From the NCBI RefSeq assembly GCF_003664005.1, contig NZ_RCCJ01000001.1:310001-374000 (forward strand): a stretch of DNA of 64,000 nucleotides. The letters run 5' to 3'. Below, piece by piece: positions 25,783-34,735 of this stretch. Made by a program: the position numbers and the translations under genes. Numbering within the stretch: position 1 is the first letter of the stretch; each line of letters opens with the position of its first letter. The DNA is from Hydrogenivirga caldilitoris. Its GTDB lineage: Bacteria > Aquificota > Aquificia > Aquificales > Aquificaceae. The notes beneath the pieces are model-generated. The model worked only from the letters and a program-made list of their open reading frames with translations, ran no database searches and was not told the origin of the DNA.

Positions 25783-27004
25783 TGTTTCTTACCTCTGTAA
25801 GTATGCTTTCAAGAGAGGGCTCTTTTACTTCATGGACCAGAACGAGTTCAAGATTGGTGTGTTTGTCCTGAATCCTTTTAGCAAAGCTCTTAGCGTTTAG
25901 GGGAGCTGTGAAGGGCAATAAGAAAATCACCAAGCCTTTAGTAGGGATATAGCACACCAAATCCAGCGAACGTACGGAGTGCTCAATCTCATACAGGTCC
26001 TCTTCCGTCAGATTTTGAGAGCTAAAGACCACTATACTGCTTAATACACCGAGCTTTCTTTTCAACTCCGCCATCTTGTAGAGCTCTTTTACAAACTCGT
26101 AATCACAGTATCTGCTTTCCTTCTTGTACAGAGGGGCTATATTCTTAGCGAAGGTGATATCCTCCACAATATACTGCATAAGTATTTGGATGTAGGTAAG
26201 TACTTCTTCGTTGAGATTGACAAAGAGCATGTCCTTGATCACAAGTAAATACCTATCCCTTTCTGAAGAAGCAACAATAACTGCAAGGTATCTTGATTCT
26301 GTATCATCCTCTCCTTCAAGTACCTTTTTAAGGGCTTTAGGAGGAAGATAGTAGCTTTCTTCCGATTCAATAGCCTCCTTTATTGGCGGACTTTCAAGAT
26401 CAAGGTTTTTTTCCATACCGCCTATACCGGCGATGTAATCTACCTTATCGTCTACGAGTTTAAATACACCCGCTTTGTATACCTGAAAGTTATAACTCAG
26501 TATAGATAGGAAAAACTCCACGAGGGCTTTATCCTCTTTATTTATCAACATCTTCTCCCTTAACTCCTTTATCATTCTTCTAAGACTGTAAGGTTTTACT
26601 ATGTAGTTAAACTCCAGCTGGTCGTGGGACAACTTAAGTAAGAAGAGCTCTTTTTTGAGCCTGTCAATATGCTCCTGTAGATAATCCCTTTCAAACTCGG
26701 CAGTTTTTATCCGTCTTGACCAGTAGTACCTGAACTCAGAAGCTATCAGGACTACGATAGTATTCCAAAGTAGTTCCGGAATGGGGAACTTCTCATAAAG
26801 TAGTACGGACGCTAAAGAGAGCAAGCCAACAAAAGGCAACCCTCCCCTGAAACCATAGTAAAGAGACAGAACCATAGATATGAGAATTGATGGAGAGAGA
26901 AGAGTATTGAAAAAGAAAGGATCTTCCCTTCTCAGAAGGAAGCCAATTATCGTATAAGCGACAGCGAATCCGAGAACTTCCAGAAGTATAAGAAAATTTA
27001 CCAT
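25775..27004 (-). CDS. pelD: PelD: membrane c-di-GMP receptor of the Pel synthase
   Basis: This 409-aa protein has about four N-terminal membrane helices (1-90), a coiled coil (about 100-135), a GAF-like domain and a degenerate GGDEF domain. The inhibitory-site motif RxxD is present as R345-SL-D348. Five residues later PTKGL stands where GGDEF would be. This is the PelD signature: no cyclase activity, but c-di-GMP binding through the I-site. It should switch on Pel polymerisation in response to c-di-GMP. It sits between pelC and pelE. Confidence 0.88.
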   Translation of the reverse strand: MVNFLILLEVLGFAVAYTIIGFLLRREDPFFFNTLLSPSILISMVLSLYYGFRGGLPFVGLLSLASVLLYEKFPIPELLWNTIVVLIASEFRYYWSRRIKTAEFERDYLQEHIDRLKKELFLLKLSHDQLEFNYIVKPYSLRRMIKELREKMLINKEDKALVEFFLSILSYNFQVYKAGVFKLVDDKVDYIAGIGGMEKNLDLESPPIKEAIESEESYYLPPKALKKVLEGEDDTESRYLAVIVASSERDRYLLVIKDMLFVNLNEEVLTYIQILMQYIVEDITFAKNIAPLYKKESRYCDYEFVKELYKMAELKRKLGVLSSIVVFSSQNLTEEDLYEIEHSVRSLDLVCYIPTKGLVIFLLPFTAPLNAKSFAKRIQDKHTNLELVLVHEVKEPSLESILTEVRNNV

Positions 27005-27007
27005 CCT

Positions 27008-27496
27008 TTACTGGAAAACTCCTCTTAAAAGTTTCTGTGTTACGGTGCCGAGGGACTCGTGTGCCCATCCCGTTGATGAAAGAGAAGCCCCATAAACCAC
27101 CTTATCCGTAGAGGTCTCGATAACATATACTGTTATGCTGACTGCCGGTTCTCCGTCTATCCCCGTCTTATACCTGTATTCATTTACGGTTCCGTATATA
27201 ACATAATCTGCATTATCTTTAGCCTTCTTTAGTATCTCTGAAAGCTCCTCCGATGTTGGGTCTGTAGATTTGTAATTCCATACTCTTTCAGAAACTCTGA
27301 ATCCTTTGGCTCTTAAGATTCCTTCCACTATGGAGGCAACGCTGTAGCCTGCCAACGGAGTATCGCTGTAGTTTTCAAAGGGCACGACCGCATACGTCTT
27401 TGAGCTATCAAAACTACGCCTGCCCGTATCAACAACTTTTGCACACGACAGGATAATTAAGGAGAAAAGAAAGAGAATATAGACACTTCTTCTCAT
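27008..27496 (-). CDS. pelC: PelC: outer-membrane lipoprotein of Pel export
   Basis: This 162-aa protein has a lipobox ending LSC at residue 18. The mature domain YAVVPFENYSDTPLAGYSVASIVEGILRAKG is similar to the TolB-N/CsgG-like fold used by PelC. In Pseudomonas twelve PelC molecules form an acidic periplasmic ring under PelB. It is the first gene of the pel operon. The start follows a purine-rich AAAGGGGGG ribosome site, and the upstream 77 bases separate it from divergent miaB. Confidence 0.85.
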   Translation of the reverse strand: MRRSVYILFLFSLIILSCAKVVDTGRRSFDSSKTYAVVPFENYSDTPLAGYSVASIVEGILRAKGFRVSERVWNYKSTDPTSEELSEILKKAKDNADYVIYGTVNEYRYKTGIDGEPAVSITVYVIETSTDKVVYGASLSSTGWAHESLGTVTQKLLRGVFQ

Positions 27497-27573
27497 TTAA
27501 CCTACCCCCCTTTAATCAAAGTATTAAATAATAAACTTGCTTACCCACTCGCCGTGCCCCAAAATTATATACT

Positions 27574-28899
27574 ATGGGTAAGAAATACTTTATAAAGACC
27601 TTCGGGTGCCAGATGAACTTCAACGACTCCGAGAGGATAAGGGGGATACTCCGTACACTTGGGTACGAGCCCACCGATAACTGGGAGGAAGCGGATCTTA
27701 TACTTTTAAACACCTGTACCATAAGGGAGAAGCCTGACCAAAAGGTTCTCTCCCATATAGGGGAATACAGGAAGGTTAAGGAGAAGAATCCCAATGCCCT
27801 GATAGCGGTCTCAGGATGTCTTGCCCAGAGGGCTGGATGGGAGCTCGTCCAAAAGGCTCCCGCTATAGACCTGATGTTTTCCTCCTTCAATATGCACCAG
27901 TTGCCTGAACTTATAAACCAGGCGCAAGCTGGTTACAAGGCTATTGCTATACTTGACGCACCTCCGGAGGACGAGGATGCTCTTTGGGAATTCCCCACTG
28001 AGAGAGATAACCCCTACTGTGCTTACGTAACCGTGATAAAGGGATGTGATAAAAACTGTACCTATTGCGTCGTACCAAGAACACGTGGAAGGGAGCGCTC
28101 CAGGTCCCTTGAGAGCATACTTGATGAGGTTAAGAAACTTGTTGATGAAGGTGTCAGGGAGATGCATCTGCTGGGGCAGAACGTAACTGCTTGGGGAAAA
28201 GACTTTGAAAATCCACTTCCCTTCTCCGAGCTTCTTTACCAGGTCTCAAAGATAGAGGGTGTTGAGAGGATCCGATTTACCACAGGACACCCGAGAGATT
28301 TGACTGACGACATCATAGAAGCCATTGCCGATATACCTCAGGTCTGCAACGCTCTTCATCTGCCTTTTCAAGCTGGTTCTAACAGGATACTTGAGCTTAT
28401 GGACAGGAAGTACACGAAGGAATTTTATCTTGAAAGAATAAACAGACTGAAGGAGGCTGTACCTGACATAGCCTTGTCTACAGATATAATCGTGGGTTTT
28501 CCCTCCGAAACCGATGAGGATTTTGAGCACACCCTTGATGTGGTTAGAGAGGTTGAGTTTGAGCAGATATTCTCCTTCAAGTACTCTCCAAGACCTGGAA
28601 CACCCGCAGCCGATATGGGTGGGCAGATTCCCGACGAGGTCAAGACGGAAAGGATGGGCAGGTTACTTGAACTCCAGAAGGCTATAATGTCAAGGCTTGC
28701 AAAAAGATACGAGGGAACCGTTCAGGAAGTCCTCGTTGAGGAGGAAAAACAGGAAGGCTTGCTTATAGGCAGGACTACTACGAATAAGTGGTCAACCTTC
28801 CGAGGAGGAAGGGAGCTTTTAGGAAAGGTTGTCAGGGTGAAGGTGGCAAACGCCTCCCCTTTTAACCTTGAGTGTGAGTTTATGGAGGTGGTGAGATGA
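27574..28899 (+). CDS. miaB: tRNA-2-methylthio-N6-dimethylallyladenosine synthase (methylthiotransferase)
   Basis: This 441-aa protein has three parts: an N-terminal UPF0004 domain (KTFGCQMNFNDSERI with Cys ligands at FGCQMN, NTCTIRE and SGCLAQR), a radical-SAM core with CDKNCTYC (CxxxCxxC) and a C-terminal TRAM region. It adds the methylthio group to i6A37 of tRNAs using two 4Fe-4S clusters. FGCQMNFNDSE and NTCTIREKPDQK fit MiaB better than MtaB or RimO. ATG 27574 follows no ribosome site. The 3' end overlaps the next gene in ATGA. Confidence 0.94.
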   Translation: MGKKYFIKTFGCQMNFNDSERIRGILRTLGYEPTDNWEEADLILLNTCTIREKPDQKVLSHIGEYRKVKEKNPNALIAVSGCLAQRAGWELVQKAPAIDLMFSSFNMHQLPELINQAQAGYKAIAILDAPPEDEDALWEFPTERDNPYCAYVTVIKGCDKNCTYCVVPRTRGRERSRSLESILDEVKKLVDEGVREMHLLGQNVTAWGKDFENPLPFSELLYQVSKIEGVERIRFTTGHPRDLTDDIIEAIADIPQVCNALHLPFQAGSNRILELMDRKYTKEFYLERINRLKEAVPDIALSTDIIVGFPSETDEDFEHTLDVVREVEFEQIFSFKYSPRPGTPAADMGGQIPDEVKTERMGRLLELQKAIMSRLAKRYEGTVQEVLVEEEKQEGLLIGRTTTNKWSTFRGGRELLGKVVRVKVANASPFNLECEFMEVVR

Positions 28900-29384
28900 T
28901 AGAGATGGTGGTTCACGGAGTGACTTTAGACCCTGTGTCCCAGATGCCCATAGTTGTCCTAAAGGCAAAGGATAACGAGGAAGTTATACTGCCCATATGG
29001 ATAGGAGCCTTTGAAGCAAACGGTATAGCGATGAAGCTTCAGGACGTTGAACCTCCCAGACCTATGACCTACGACCTGCTGAGGACGGTGATAACTGAGA
29101 TGGGAGGGAACGTTGAAAGAATTGTAATAAATGATTTGAAGGATAGCACCTACTACGCTGAGATACATATAGTCCATGGGAACAACACTCTAATAATAGA
29201 TTCAAGACCGAGTGATGCGATAAATGTTGCCCTCAGGTTTGGAGCTCCTATATTCGTTGCGGAGGAAGTGTTAGAAAAATCTCGTGTTCCTGAACCCGAA
29301 GAGGAGGACGAGAAGCAGAGGTTGAGAGAGTGGTTAGAAAATATAAGACCGGAAGACTTTGAGATAGGAGGAGGACACAGTTAA
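28896..29384 (+). CDS. Bifunctional nuclease (BFN/DUF151) family protein
   Basis: This 162-aa protein matches the DUF151 pattern: an N-terminal VHGVTLDPVSQMPIVVLK, then LPIWIGAFEANGIAMKLQ, and the conserved IDSRPSDAINVALRFGAPIFVAEEVL. Plant homologues have nuclease activity; the bacterial role is unclear. The C-terminal tail is acidic (EPEEEDEKQRLREWLENI), similar to the UVR-like tail of family members. It is translationally coupled to miaB and overlaps the convergent nth gene by 4 bases. Confidence 0.85.
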   Translation: MIEMVVHGVTLDPVSQMPIVVLKAKDNEEVILPIWIGAFEANGIAMKLQDVEPPRPMTYDLLRTVITEMGGNVERIVINDLKDSTYYAEIHIVHGNNTLIIDSRPSDAINVALRFGAPIFVAEEVLEKSRVPEPEEEDEKQRLREWLENIRPEDFEIGGGHS

Positions 29385-30049
29385 AGGCACTTTCCGCAGA
29401 ACCTTTCTATTGGGCATATATCACACCTGGGTTTGAGGGGTGTGCATATCCTCTGACCAAAGGCTACGAGTAGCCTGTTTATTACTATCCAGTATTTCTT
29501 GGGTAAAACCTTCATAAGCTCCTTCTCCGTTTCTTCCGGTGTTTTGGTTTTTATCAGACACCAGCGGTTCGTTATTCTGTGAACATGCGTATCTACGCAG
29601 ACCGCGGGTATGCCGTAGCCATCTGCCAGCACCAGGTTTGCCACCTTTCTTCCAACTCCGGGGAGCCTTAGCAGGTCCTCAAGCCTGTCGGGAACGTTTC
29701 CACCGAACTCCTCTATCAGAGTTTTTGCAAGTTTTTTGAGCTGCTTTGCCTTATTCCTATAAAAACCTACCGGGTATATGAGCTCCTCAATCTCTCCGAT
29801 TGGGATGCTGAGTATGTCCTCCGGTTTCTTTACACGTTCAAAGAGCTTTTTACATACCTTCGCCGTTGTCTCATCTCTGGTCCGTGTTGATAGAAGGGCA
29901 CATATGAGAACCTTGAAGGGGTCATGGGTGTGCTGTGCCACTAAGGTAACCACCGGAGCTTCCCATCTTTCATAGTTGTCTTTAAGTATTTCTATTACCT
30001 TTGGAATATCAGACCTTTTCATGAAGGAAGATTTTAAAATACTCCTCAT
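29381..30049 (-). CDS. nth: Endonuclease III
   Basis: This 222-aa DNA glycosylase/AP lyase removes oxidised pyrimidines. The helix-hairpin-helix LPGVGRKVANLVL contains the catalytic Lys, VDTHVHRITNRW contains the catalytic Asp, and the C-terminus carries the Fe-S ligands C-x6-C-x2-C-x5-C. ATG 30049 has AGAAGGG upstream, and an alternative ATG is at 30022. Its start overlaps the divergent gcvT start, so the two promoters lie inside each other's genes. Confidence 0.95.
   Translation of the reverse strand: MRSILKSSFMKRSDIPKVIEILKDNYERWEAPVVTLVAQHTHDPFKVLICALLSTRTRDETTAKVCKKLFERVKKPEDILSIPIGEIEELIYPVGFYRNKAKQLKKLAKTLIEEFGGNVPDRLEDLLRLPGVGRKVANLVLADGYGIPAVCVDTHVHRITNRWCLIKTKTPEETEKELMKVLPKKYWIVINRLLVAFGQRICTPLKPRCDICPIERFCGKCL
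30035..30040 (+). promoter_or_regulatory. -10-like hexamer TAAAAT seven bases before the gcvT start
   Basis: TAAAAT-N7-ATG(30048) with no good ribosome site. It lies inside the nth coding region on the other strand. Confidence 0.35.
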
Positions 30050-31076
30050 GAGAACACCCTTCTATGAAATCCATAAAGAGCTGGGAGCTCGCTTCACAGA
30101 CTTTAACGGTTGGGAGATGCCACTTCAGTATTCAGGTATAGTAGAGGAGGTTAGAGCTGTACGTGAAGAGGCAGGGGTTTTTGATATATCCCATATGGGT
30201 AGACTCTTGATATCCTCCGGGGACGCGTTTAACGTTCTCCAGCAGCTGACTACGAACAACTTGGAAAAACTTAAACCGGGGAAGGTTCAGTATAACCTGC
30301 TGACCAATGAGAGGGGAGGTGTTAAGGACGACATAACCCTTTACATGCTTTCCCAGGATAAGTTCTTTATATGCGTGAACGCCGGCAACAGGGATAAGGT
30401 CAAGGAATGGCTCGGAAGATACTTACCTGTTGAAGACCTATCTCAGCAAACGGTTCAGATAGCCCTTCAGGGAAGGCAGAGCCAGAAGCTTCTCAGCGAG
30501 TTTTACGAGGTCTCCAATCTTAGGTATTACCACTTTAAAACCTTTGGAGACACGATAATTTCAAGGACAGGTTACACAGGAGAGGACGGCTTTGAGATAT
30601 ACGCACCTGTGGAGGAGGGGCTTAAATTATTCAGGGAACTCGTTCAGAAAGCGAAACCCTGTGGTCTGGGTGCGAGGGACGTTCTTAGGATAGAGGCGGG
30701 CTTTCCCCTTTACGGACACGAGATTTCAGAAGACATAACACCCCTTGAAGCTAATCTGGACCGGTTTGTGGACCTTTCCAAGAACTTCGTGGGAAAGGAA
30801 GCTATGCTTAAAAGGGATTTAAGAAGGAAACTCTTCGGTCTTGAACTCCTGGAAAGGGGGGTTCCGAGAGAAGGCTATGAGATACTGAAGGACGGAAAAG
30901 TCGTAGGTGTGGTCTCAAGCGGAACCTTCTCCCCTACCCTGGATAAGGGTATAGCCCTGTGTTTCGTGGAACTTGATGAGAGGAGAGAGGGTAACGGGGT
31001 GCTTCTGAGAGTGAGGAACAGGTCTCTTAGAGGGGTTCTCAGGAACTACCCCTTTATTAAGCGCCCGAAAGGATAA
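30048..31076 (+). CDS. gcvT: Glycine cleavage system T protein (aminomethyltransferase)
   Basis: About 342 aa. RTPFYEIHKELGARFTDFNGW, YSGIVEEVRAVREEAGVFDISHMG and the folate-site region SRTGYTGEDGFEIY identify the T protein. It transfers the methylene from the H-protein-bound aminomethyl group to tetrahydrofolate. An upstream ATG at 30021 and non-ATG starts would extend it, but ATG 30048 gives the family N-terminus and follows a -10-like TAAAAT by seven bases. H and P proteins are not in the window. Confidence 0.93.
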   Translation: MRTPFYEIHKELGARFTDFNGWEMPLQYSGIVEEVRAVREEAGVFDISHMGRLLISSGDAFNVLQQLTTNNLEKLKPGKVQYNLLTNERGGVKDDITLYMLSQDKFFICVNAGNRDKVKEWLGRYLPVEDLSQQTVQIALQGRQSQKLLSEFYEVSNLRYYHFKTFGDTIISRTGYTGEDGFEIYAPVEEGLKLFRELVQKAKPCGLGARDVLRIEAGFPLYGHEISEDITPLEANLDRFVDLSKNFVGKEAMLKRDLRRKLFGLELLERGVPREGYEILKDGKVVGVVSSGTFSPTLDKGIALCFVELDERREGNGVLLRVRNRSLRGVLRNYPFIKRPKG

Positions 31077-31079
31077 ACT
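31074..31079 (+). promoter_or_regulatory. -10-like hexamer TAAACT six bases before the ppx start
   Basis: TAAACT-ATTCCC-ATG(31086). The stretch is almost identical to the one before the hydantoinase-family gene at 8984. Confidence 0.4.
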
Positions 31080-31085
31080 ATTCCC

Positions 31086-31997
31086 ATGCGTATAGCTACC
31101 ATAGATATAGGTTCTTACTCGGTCCGTTTAACGGTTGCGGAGCTTGTAAACGGTCAGATAAACTTAATCCGCGAGAAGGGTTACATCACCTCCCTCGGTA
31201 GCGGAGTTAAGGACACCGGCAGACTGCAGAGGGATAGGATTGAAGAAACCATACGCGTCCTTGAGGAATACAGTAAAGAGATAAAAGAGCTTGGTGTTGA
31301 TAAGGTTGTGGCTGTCGCGACAGAAGCTTTAAGGCGGGCTAAAAATTCAGAAGACTTCATAAAATTGGTGAGGGATAGAACAGGTATTGATATAAGGGTT
31401 ATATCACCTCAGGAGGAAGGGGAGCTCTCCTTCCTTGCAACTGCCTACTCTCTAAAACCAGAGGGGGAATTTCTGGTCGTTGACCAGGGGGGAGGTTCAA
31501 CGGAGTTCATATTTGGGAAGGGTAGGGAACTAAAGGACATAATCTCCCTCCCTATCGGGATAGTCAGTCTGACTGAGGATTTCCTCAAACATGACCCACC
31601 AACTGAAGAGGAGATAAACCGCCTTATGGCTTTCCTTGAAAGGGAAATAACACCCCTTAGAAGGGAGGTTAACGAGGTTGTTGGGCTCGGTGGAACCATA
31701 ACAACGGTGGCTGCTCTGGAGAAAGATATATACCCCTACGACCCCAAAAAGATTCACGGTACTGAGCTTACCCTTGAAGCCCTGAAGAGGTGGTTCAACA
31801 CCCTTGCCTCTATACCCTACAAAGAGAGGAGCGTTAGATATAAACAGATAGAGGATAAGAGGGCGGAAGTTATACTTCCAGGAATAGCCATGTTTATAAA
31901 GGTCCTTGAGGTTTTTGGGAAGGACAAACTCAGGGTTGGAGACTGGGGAGTTAAGCATGGGCTCATTGTTAAGGAAATGCTTTCCAGCAACTCTTAG
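31086..31997 (+). CDS. ppx: Exopolyphosphatase / guanosine pentaphosphatase family protein
   Basis: This 303-aa ASKHA-fold enzyme has phosphate-1 motif IDIGSYSVRLTV, ATEALRRAKN, EEGELSFLA, phosphate-2 motif VVDQGGGSTEFIF and GLGGTITTVAAL. It matches the short two-domain Ppx/GppA form, whose Aquifex aeolicus member is well studied. It degrades polyphosphate and/or converts pppGpp to ppGpp. It lacks the C-terminal HD-like extension of E. coli Ppx. There is no ribosome site. Confidence 0.92.
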   Translation: MRIATIDIGSYSVRLTVAELVNGQINLIREKGYITSLGSGVKDTGRLQRDRIEETIRVLEEYSKEIKELGVDKVVAVATEALRRAKNSEDFIKLVRDRTGIDIRVISPQEEGELSFLATAYSLKPEGEFLVVDQGGGSTEFIFGKGRELKDIISLPIGIVSLTEDFLKHDPPTEEEINRLMAFLEREITPLRREVNEVVGLGGTITTVAALEKDIYPYDPKKIHGTELTLEALKRWFNTLASIPYKERSVRYKQIEDKRAEVILPGIAMFIKVLEVFGKDKLRVGDWGVKHGLIVKEMLSSNS

Positions 31998-32018
31998 CTC
32001 TTATAATATTTAGCGGGA

Positions 32019-33515
32019 ATGAGAAACACGACTTACAACCTTATCGGTTTCCTTGTGCTACTCCTTCTGTCTATCTCTGTGGCTGTTTATAAACCCGTAA
32101 ACCTTGGTCTTGACCTGAAAGGTGGTATCTCCATGGTCCTTGAGCCTGATTACTCCAGGGCTGTTGAGCACGAGTACGAGAGGACAGCCCGATTCATTGA
32201 TAAAACCCTCAGGGAGAAAAATTTCAGGATTCTTGATGTAACAGCCCACAAAGACAGTATAGAAGTTGAGTATCTGGAGGAGAGGGAACTCCCTTCAATT
32301 GCTAATACCCTCAGAGAAACCTTGAAGGAAATCACAGTGGAACAGATGGGAGAGGGGATACTCTCGGTAAAGTTCACCGGTGTTTACCTTGAACAGTTAA
32401 AGAAGGATATAGTTGACCAAACCATAGAAGTTCTGCGCAACAGGATAGACAAACTCGGTGTAGCCCAGCCTGTGGTTACAAGACTCGGTAAGGAGAGAAT
32501 AGTTGTTGAGCTTCCTGGTTTCCTGGATATTGAGAGGGCTAAAAGGATAATTGGTAGCACCGCCTCTCTGGAGCTGAAGCTGGTTGTGGATAGCTCCCCT
32601 TTAAGAGAGGAGCTGGAGAAGAAACTAACCAAAAACACGGAGATACTCCCTTCAAGGGATGGAAAAGAGTGGTTTCTGGTTGATAAAGTCCCTGTAGTAT
32701 CAGGTTCGGACTTAAAAACGGCATATATAACTAAGGACGAGTTTGGGGCACCTGCGGTAGGTTTTGAGCTCAAAAGCGAAGCTGCAAGTAAATTCGGAGA
32801 GTTCACCTCCCAGAATATAGGCAAGAGGCTTGCTATCGTGCTTGAGGACAGGGTGGTCTCGGCTCCTGTTATAAGAAGCCGTATATCCGACAGGGGGCAG
32901 ATAACGGGAAACTTCACCCCTGATGAAGTCAGAGACCTATCCCTTATCCTAAGGACGGGGGCGCTACCTACCAGCCTCAACATACTTCAGGAGAAGGTTG
33001 TGGGTCCGTCCCTGGGTAAGGATGCTATAGAGCAGGGGATAAAGGCGGGCATCCTTGGTTTTATACTCCTCCTTGTGATAGTCATAGCCCGCTATAAGAG
33101 TGCAGGGGTTTCGGCAACCGTTTCAATTCTCATGAACGGGCTTCTCCTCTGGGCAGGTCTTGCAGGTCTGGGTGCTACTTTAACCCTTCCCGGAATAGCA
33201 GGGATAATCCTTAACATGGGTATAGCCGTTGACTCTAACGTCCTGATTTTTGAAAGGGTGAAGGAGGAGCTTAGACTTGGGAACACCCTTAGAAAAGCTA
33301 TAGAGCTTGGGTACAGGAGGACCCTCAGTGCTGTCTGGGATACCCACATAACCCTACTTGTGGCTTCTCTTATACTATTCCAGTTTGGAAGCGGACCTGT
33401 GAAGGGGTTTGCCACTACCCTTGCCATAGGTACAATCGCCAGTTTCCTTTCAAACGTTTATTACGCTAAGGTGTTTCTGGACTTTCTGGCAAAGAGAGGC
33501 TGGTTGAAGGTTTAG
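32019..33515 (+). CDS. secD: Protein translocase subunit SecD
   Basis: This 498-aa protein has one N-terminal helix followed by GLDLKGGISMVLEP, the D1 signature. A large periplasmic P1 region (about 60-320) follows, then five C-terminal helices with VVGPSLGKDAIEQG and GIAVDSNVLIFERVKEEL. With SecF it uses the proton-motive force to pull proteins through SecYEG. SecF is not adjacent on this strand and is not in the window. TATAAT lies 11 bases before the ATG. The 3' end overlaps the convergent pilus platform gene by 4 bases. Confidence 0.95.
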   Translation: MRNTTYNLIGFLVLLLLSISVAVYKPVNLGLDLKGGISMVLEPDYSRAVEHEYERTARFIDKTLREKNFRILDVTAHKDSIEVEYLEERELPSIANTLRETLKEITVEQMGEGILSVKFTGVYLEQLKKDIVDQTIEVLRNRIDKLGVAQPVVTRLGKERIVVELPGFLDIERAKRIIGSTASLELKLVVDSSPLREELEKKLTKNTEILPSRDGKEWFLVDKVPVVSGSDLKTAYITKDEFGAPAVGFELKSEAASKFGEFTSQNIGKRLAIVLEDRVVSAPVIRSRISDRGQITGNFTPDEVRDLSLILRTGALPTSLNILQEKVVGPSLGKDAIEQGIKAGILGFILLLVIVIARYKSAGVSATVSILMNGLLLWAGLAGLGATLTLPGIAGIILNMGIAVDSNVLIFERVKEELRLGNTLRKAIELGYRRTLSAVWDTHITLLVASLILFQFGSGPVKGFATTLAIGTIASFLSNVYYAKVFLDFLAKRGWLKV

Positions 33516-34735
33516 AACTGTCTACCTATCTGGGATATGAGGTCGTATATCGGTAGAAGCAAGCTTATCATTATTATCGCCATGAAGAGACCAACGGTGA
33601 TTATTATTACCGGCTCTATAATTTTGGCTATGTTTTGTGTTATGTAATCAAGCTTGTTGTAATAATATCTCGCCAGGTAATTTAACTGCTCGTCTAACCC
33701 ACCCGCCTCTTCACCGACAGCTATCATCCTTATCATCAAGGAAGGGAAGAGCTTTGTCTCCCTCATGCTGTCACTTATAGAGCTACCGCCCGATATCTTT
33801 TCCTTCATAAAGGACATAGCCTTCTTGAACACCCTGTTGTTGAAGGATTCCTGAAGGACAAGCAGTGTATCATACAGGGATACCCCTGCAGAGACCATGA
33901 GCCTCATGTATTCAGAAAAGAAAGCGTAGTTGAAGTTGTAAAGAATCATGTTTACTATGGGAAAGTATAAGAGAAGTTTGTCCGTAACGTATCTGAATCT
34001 TTCGTTCTTCCTTCTAAAGAACAGGAATAAGAAGGATAGGATAGCTATAAGGACAACTATAAAGACTATGTAGCTCTTAACGAATTCGGATACGGTGAGC
34101 ACGGCAACGGTTATACCTGGCAGCTCAACGTTTAAACCCTTGAATAATTCTGCCAGCTTGGGAAGCACGTAAACCAGCCAGAACACAAGGGCTATCGTTA
34201 TGGTCACAAGGGCAAAGGCAGGGTATATGAGAGCCTGTTTCACCTTGCTGACAAAATCTTCAATCCTCGCGTAGTGTTCAGATATGTCCTTGAAGACCCT
34301 GTCCAGGCTACCCGTTTCCTCCCCTATCCTTATAAGATTCACGGCTATCGGACCAAGGACGTTTTCATAACGAGCCATGGCATCGGAGATGGAGAGACCT
34401 GACTGTATTCTGTAAGCGACGTCCTGAAGCATGGCTTTTATAGCCGGGTTGTCCATATCCTCCGCCAGGTCCCAGAGACCGGCTCCCAAGGGAACCCCTG
34501 ACTGGGCAAGGAGGTGTAGGTTCTCAAAGAGGTCTACAAGGTCTTTCCTCTTCACCTGACGGAAGTGAAGAGCCTTCTGGACTTTACCCAGCAATTCGGG
34601 TCTGGGGGAGACCTTTACAGGAGTGAGTCTCAGAAAATCAAGGAATGATAGTAGCTGAACTTCATTGTCGGCTTCTATGGTACGGGTTACGATCCTTCCA
34701 GAGTTGTCAACAGCCCTTACGGAGTAGTACGGCAT
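33512..34735 (-). CDS. Type IV pilus/type II secretion inner-membrane platform protein (PilC/GspF/MshG)
   Basis: This 407-aa protein has two T2SSF domains, each with helices and the pattern GSLDRVFKDISEHY / GGLDEQLNYLARYY. An N-terminal extension and three membrane helices are present. It anchors the assembly ATPase. The stop of the ATPase gene overlaps its start by one base, so they are co-translated. In context it is the MshG equivalent of an MSHA-type locus. Confidence 0.92.
   Translation of the reverse strand: MPYYSVRAVDNSGRIVTRTIEADNEVQLLSFLDFLRLTPVKVSPRPELLGKVQKALHFRQVKRKDLVDLFENLHLLAQSGVPLGAGLWDLAEDMDNPAIKAMLQDVAYRIQSGLSISDAMARYENVLGPIAVNLIRIGEETGSLDRVFKDISEHYARIEDFVSKVKQALIYPAFALVTITIALVFWLVYVLPKLAELFKGLNVELPGITVAVLTVSEFVKSYIVFIVVLIAILSFLFLFFRRKNERFRYVTDKLLLYFPIVNMILYNFNYAFFSEYMRLMVSAGVSLYDTLLVLQESFNNRVFKKAMSFMKEKISGGSSISDSMRETKLFPSLMIRMIAVGEEAGGLDEQLNYLARYYYNKLDYITQNIAKIIEPVIIITVGLFMAIIMISLLLPIYDLISQIGRQF

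Noticed and set aside
27561-27573. Leaderless -10 element for miaB
   Set aside because: The TATACT/TTATAT matches end 0-3 bases before the ATG, too close for transcription to start upstream of it.
32384-32983. Minus-strand open frame of 199 codons
   Set aside because: Antisense shadow of secD, Ser/Leu-rich with no recognisable domain.
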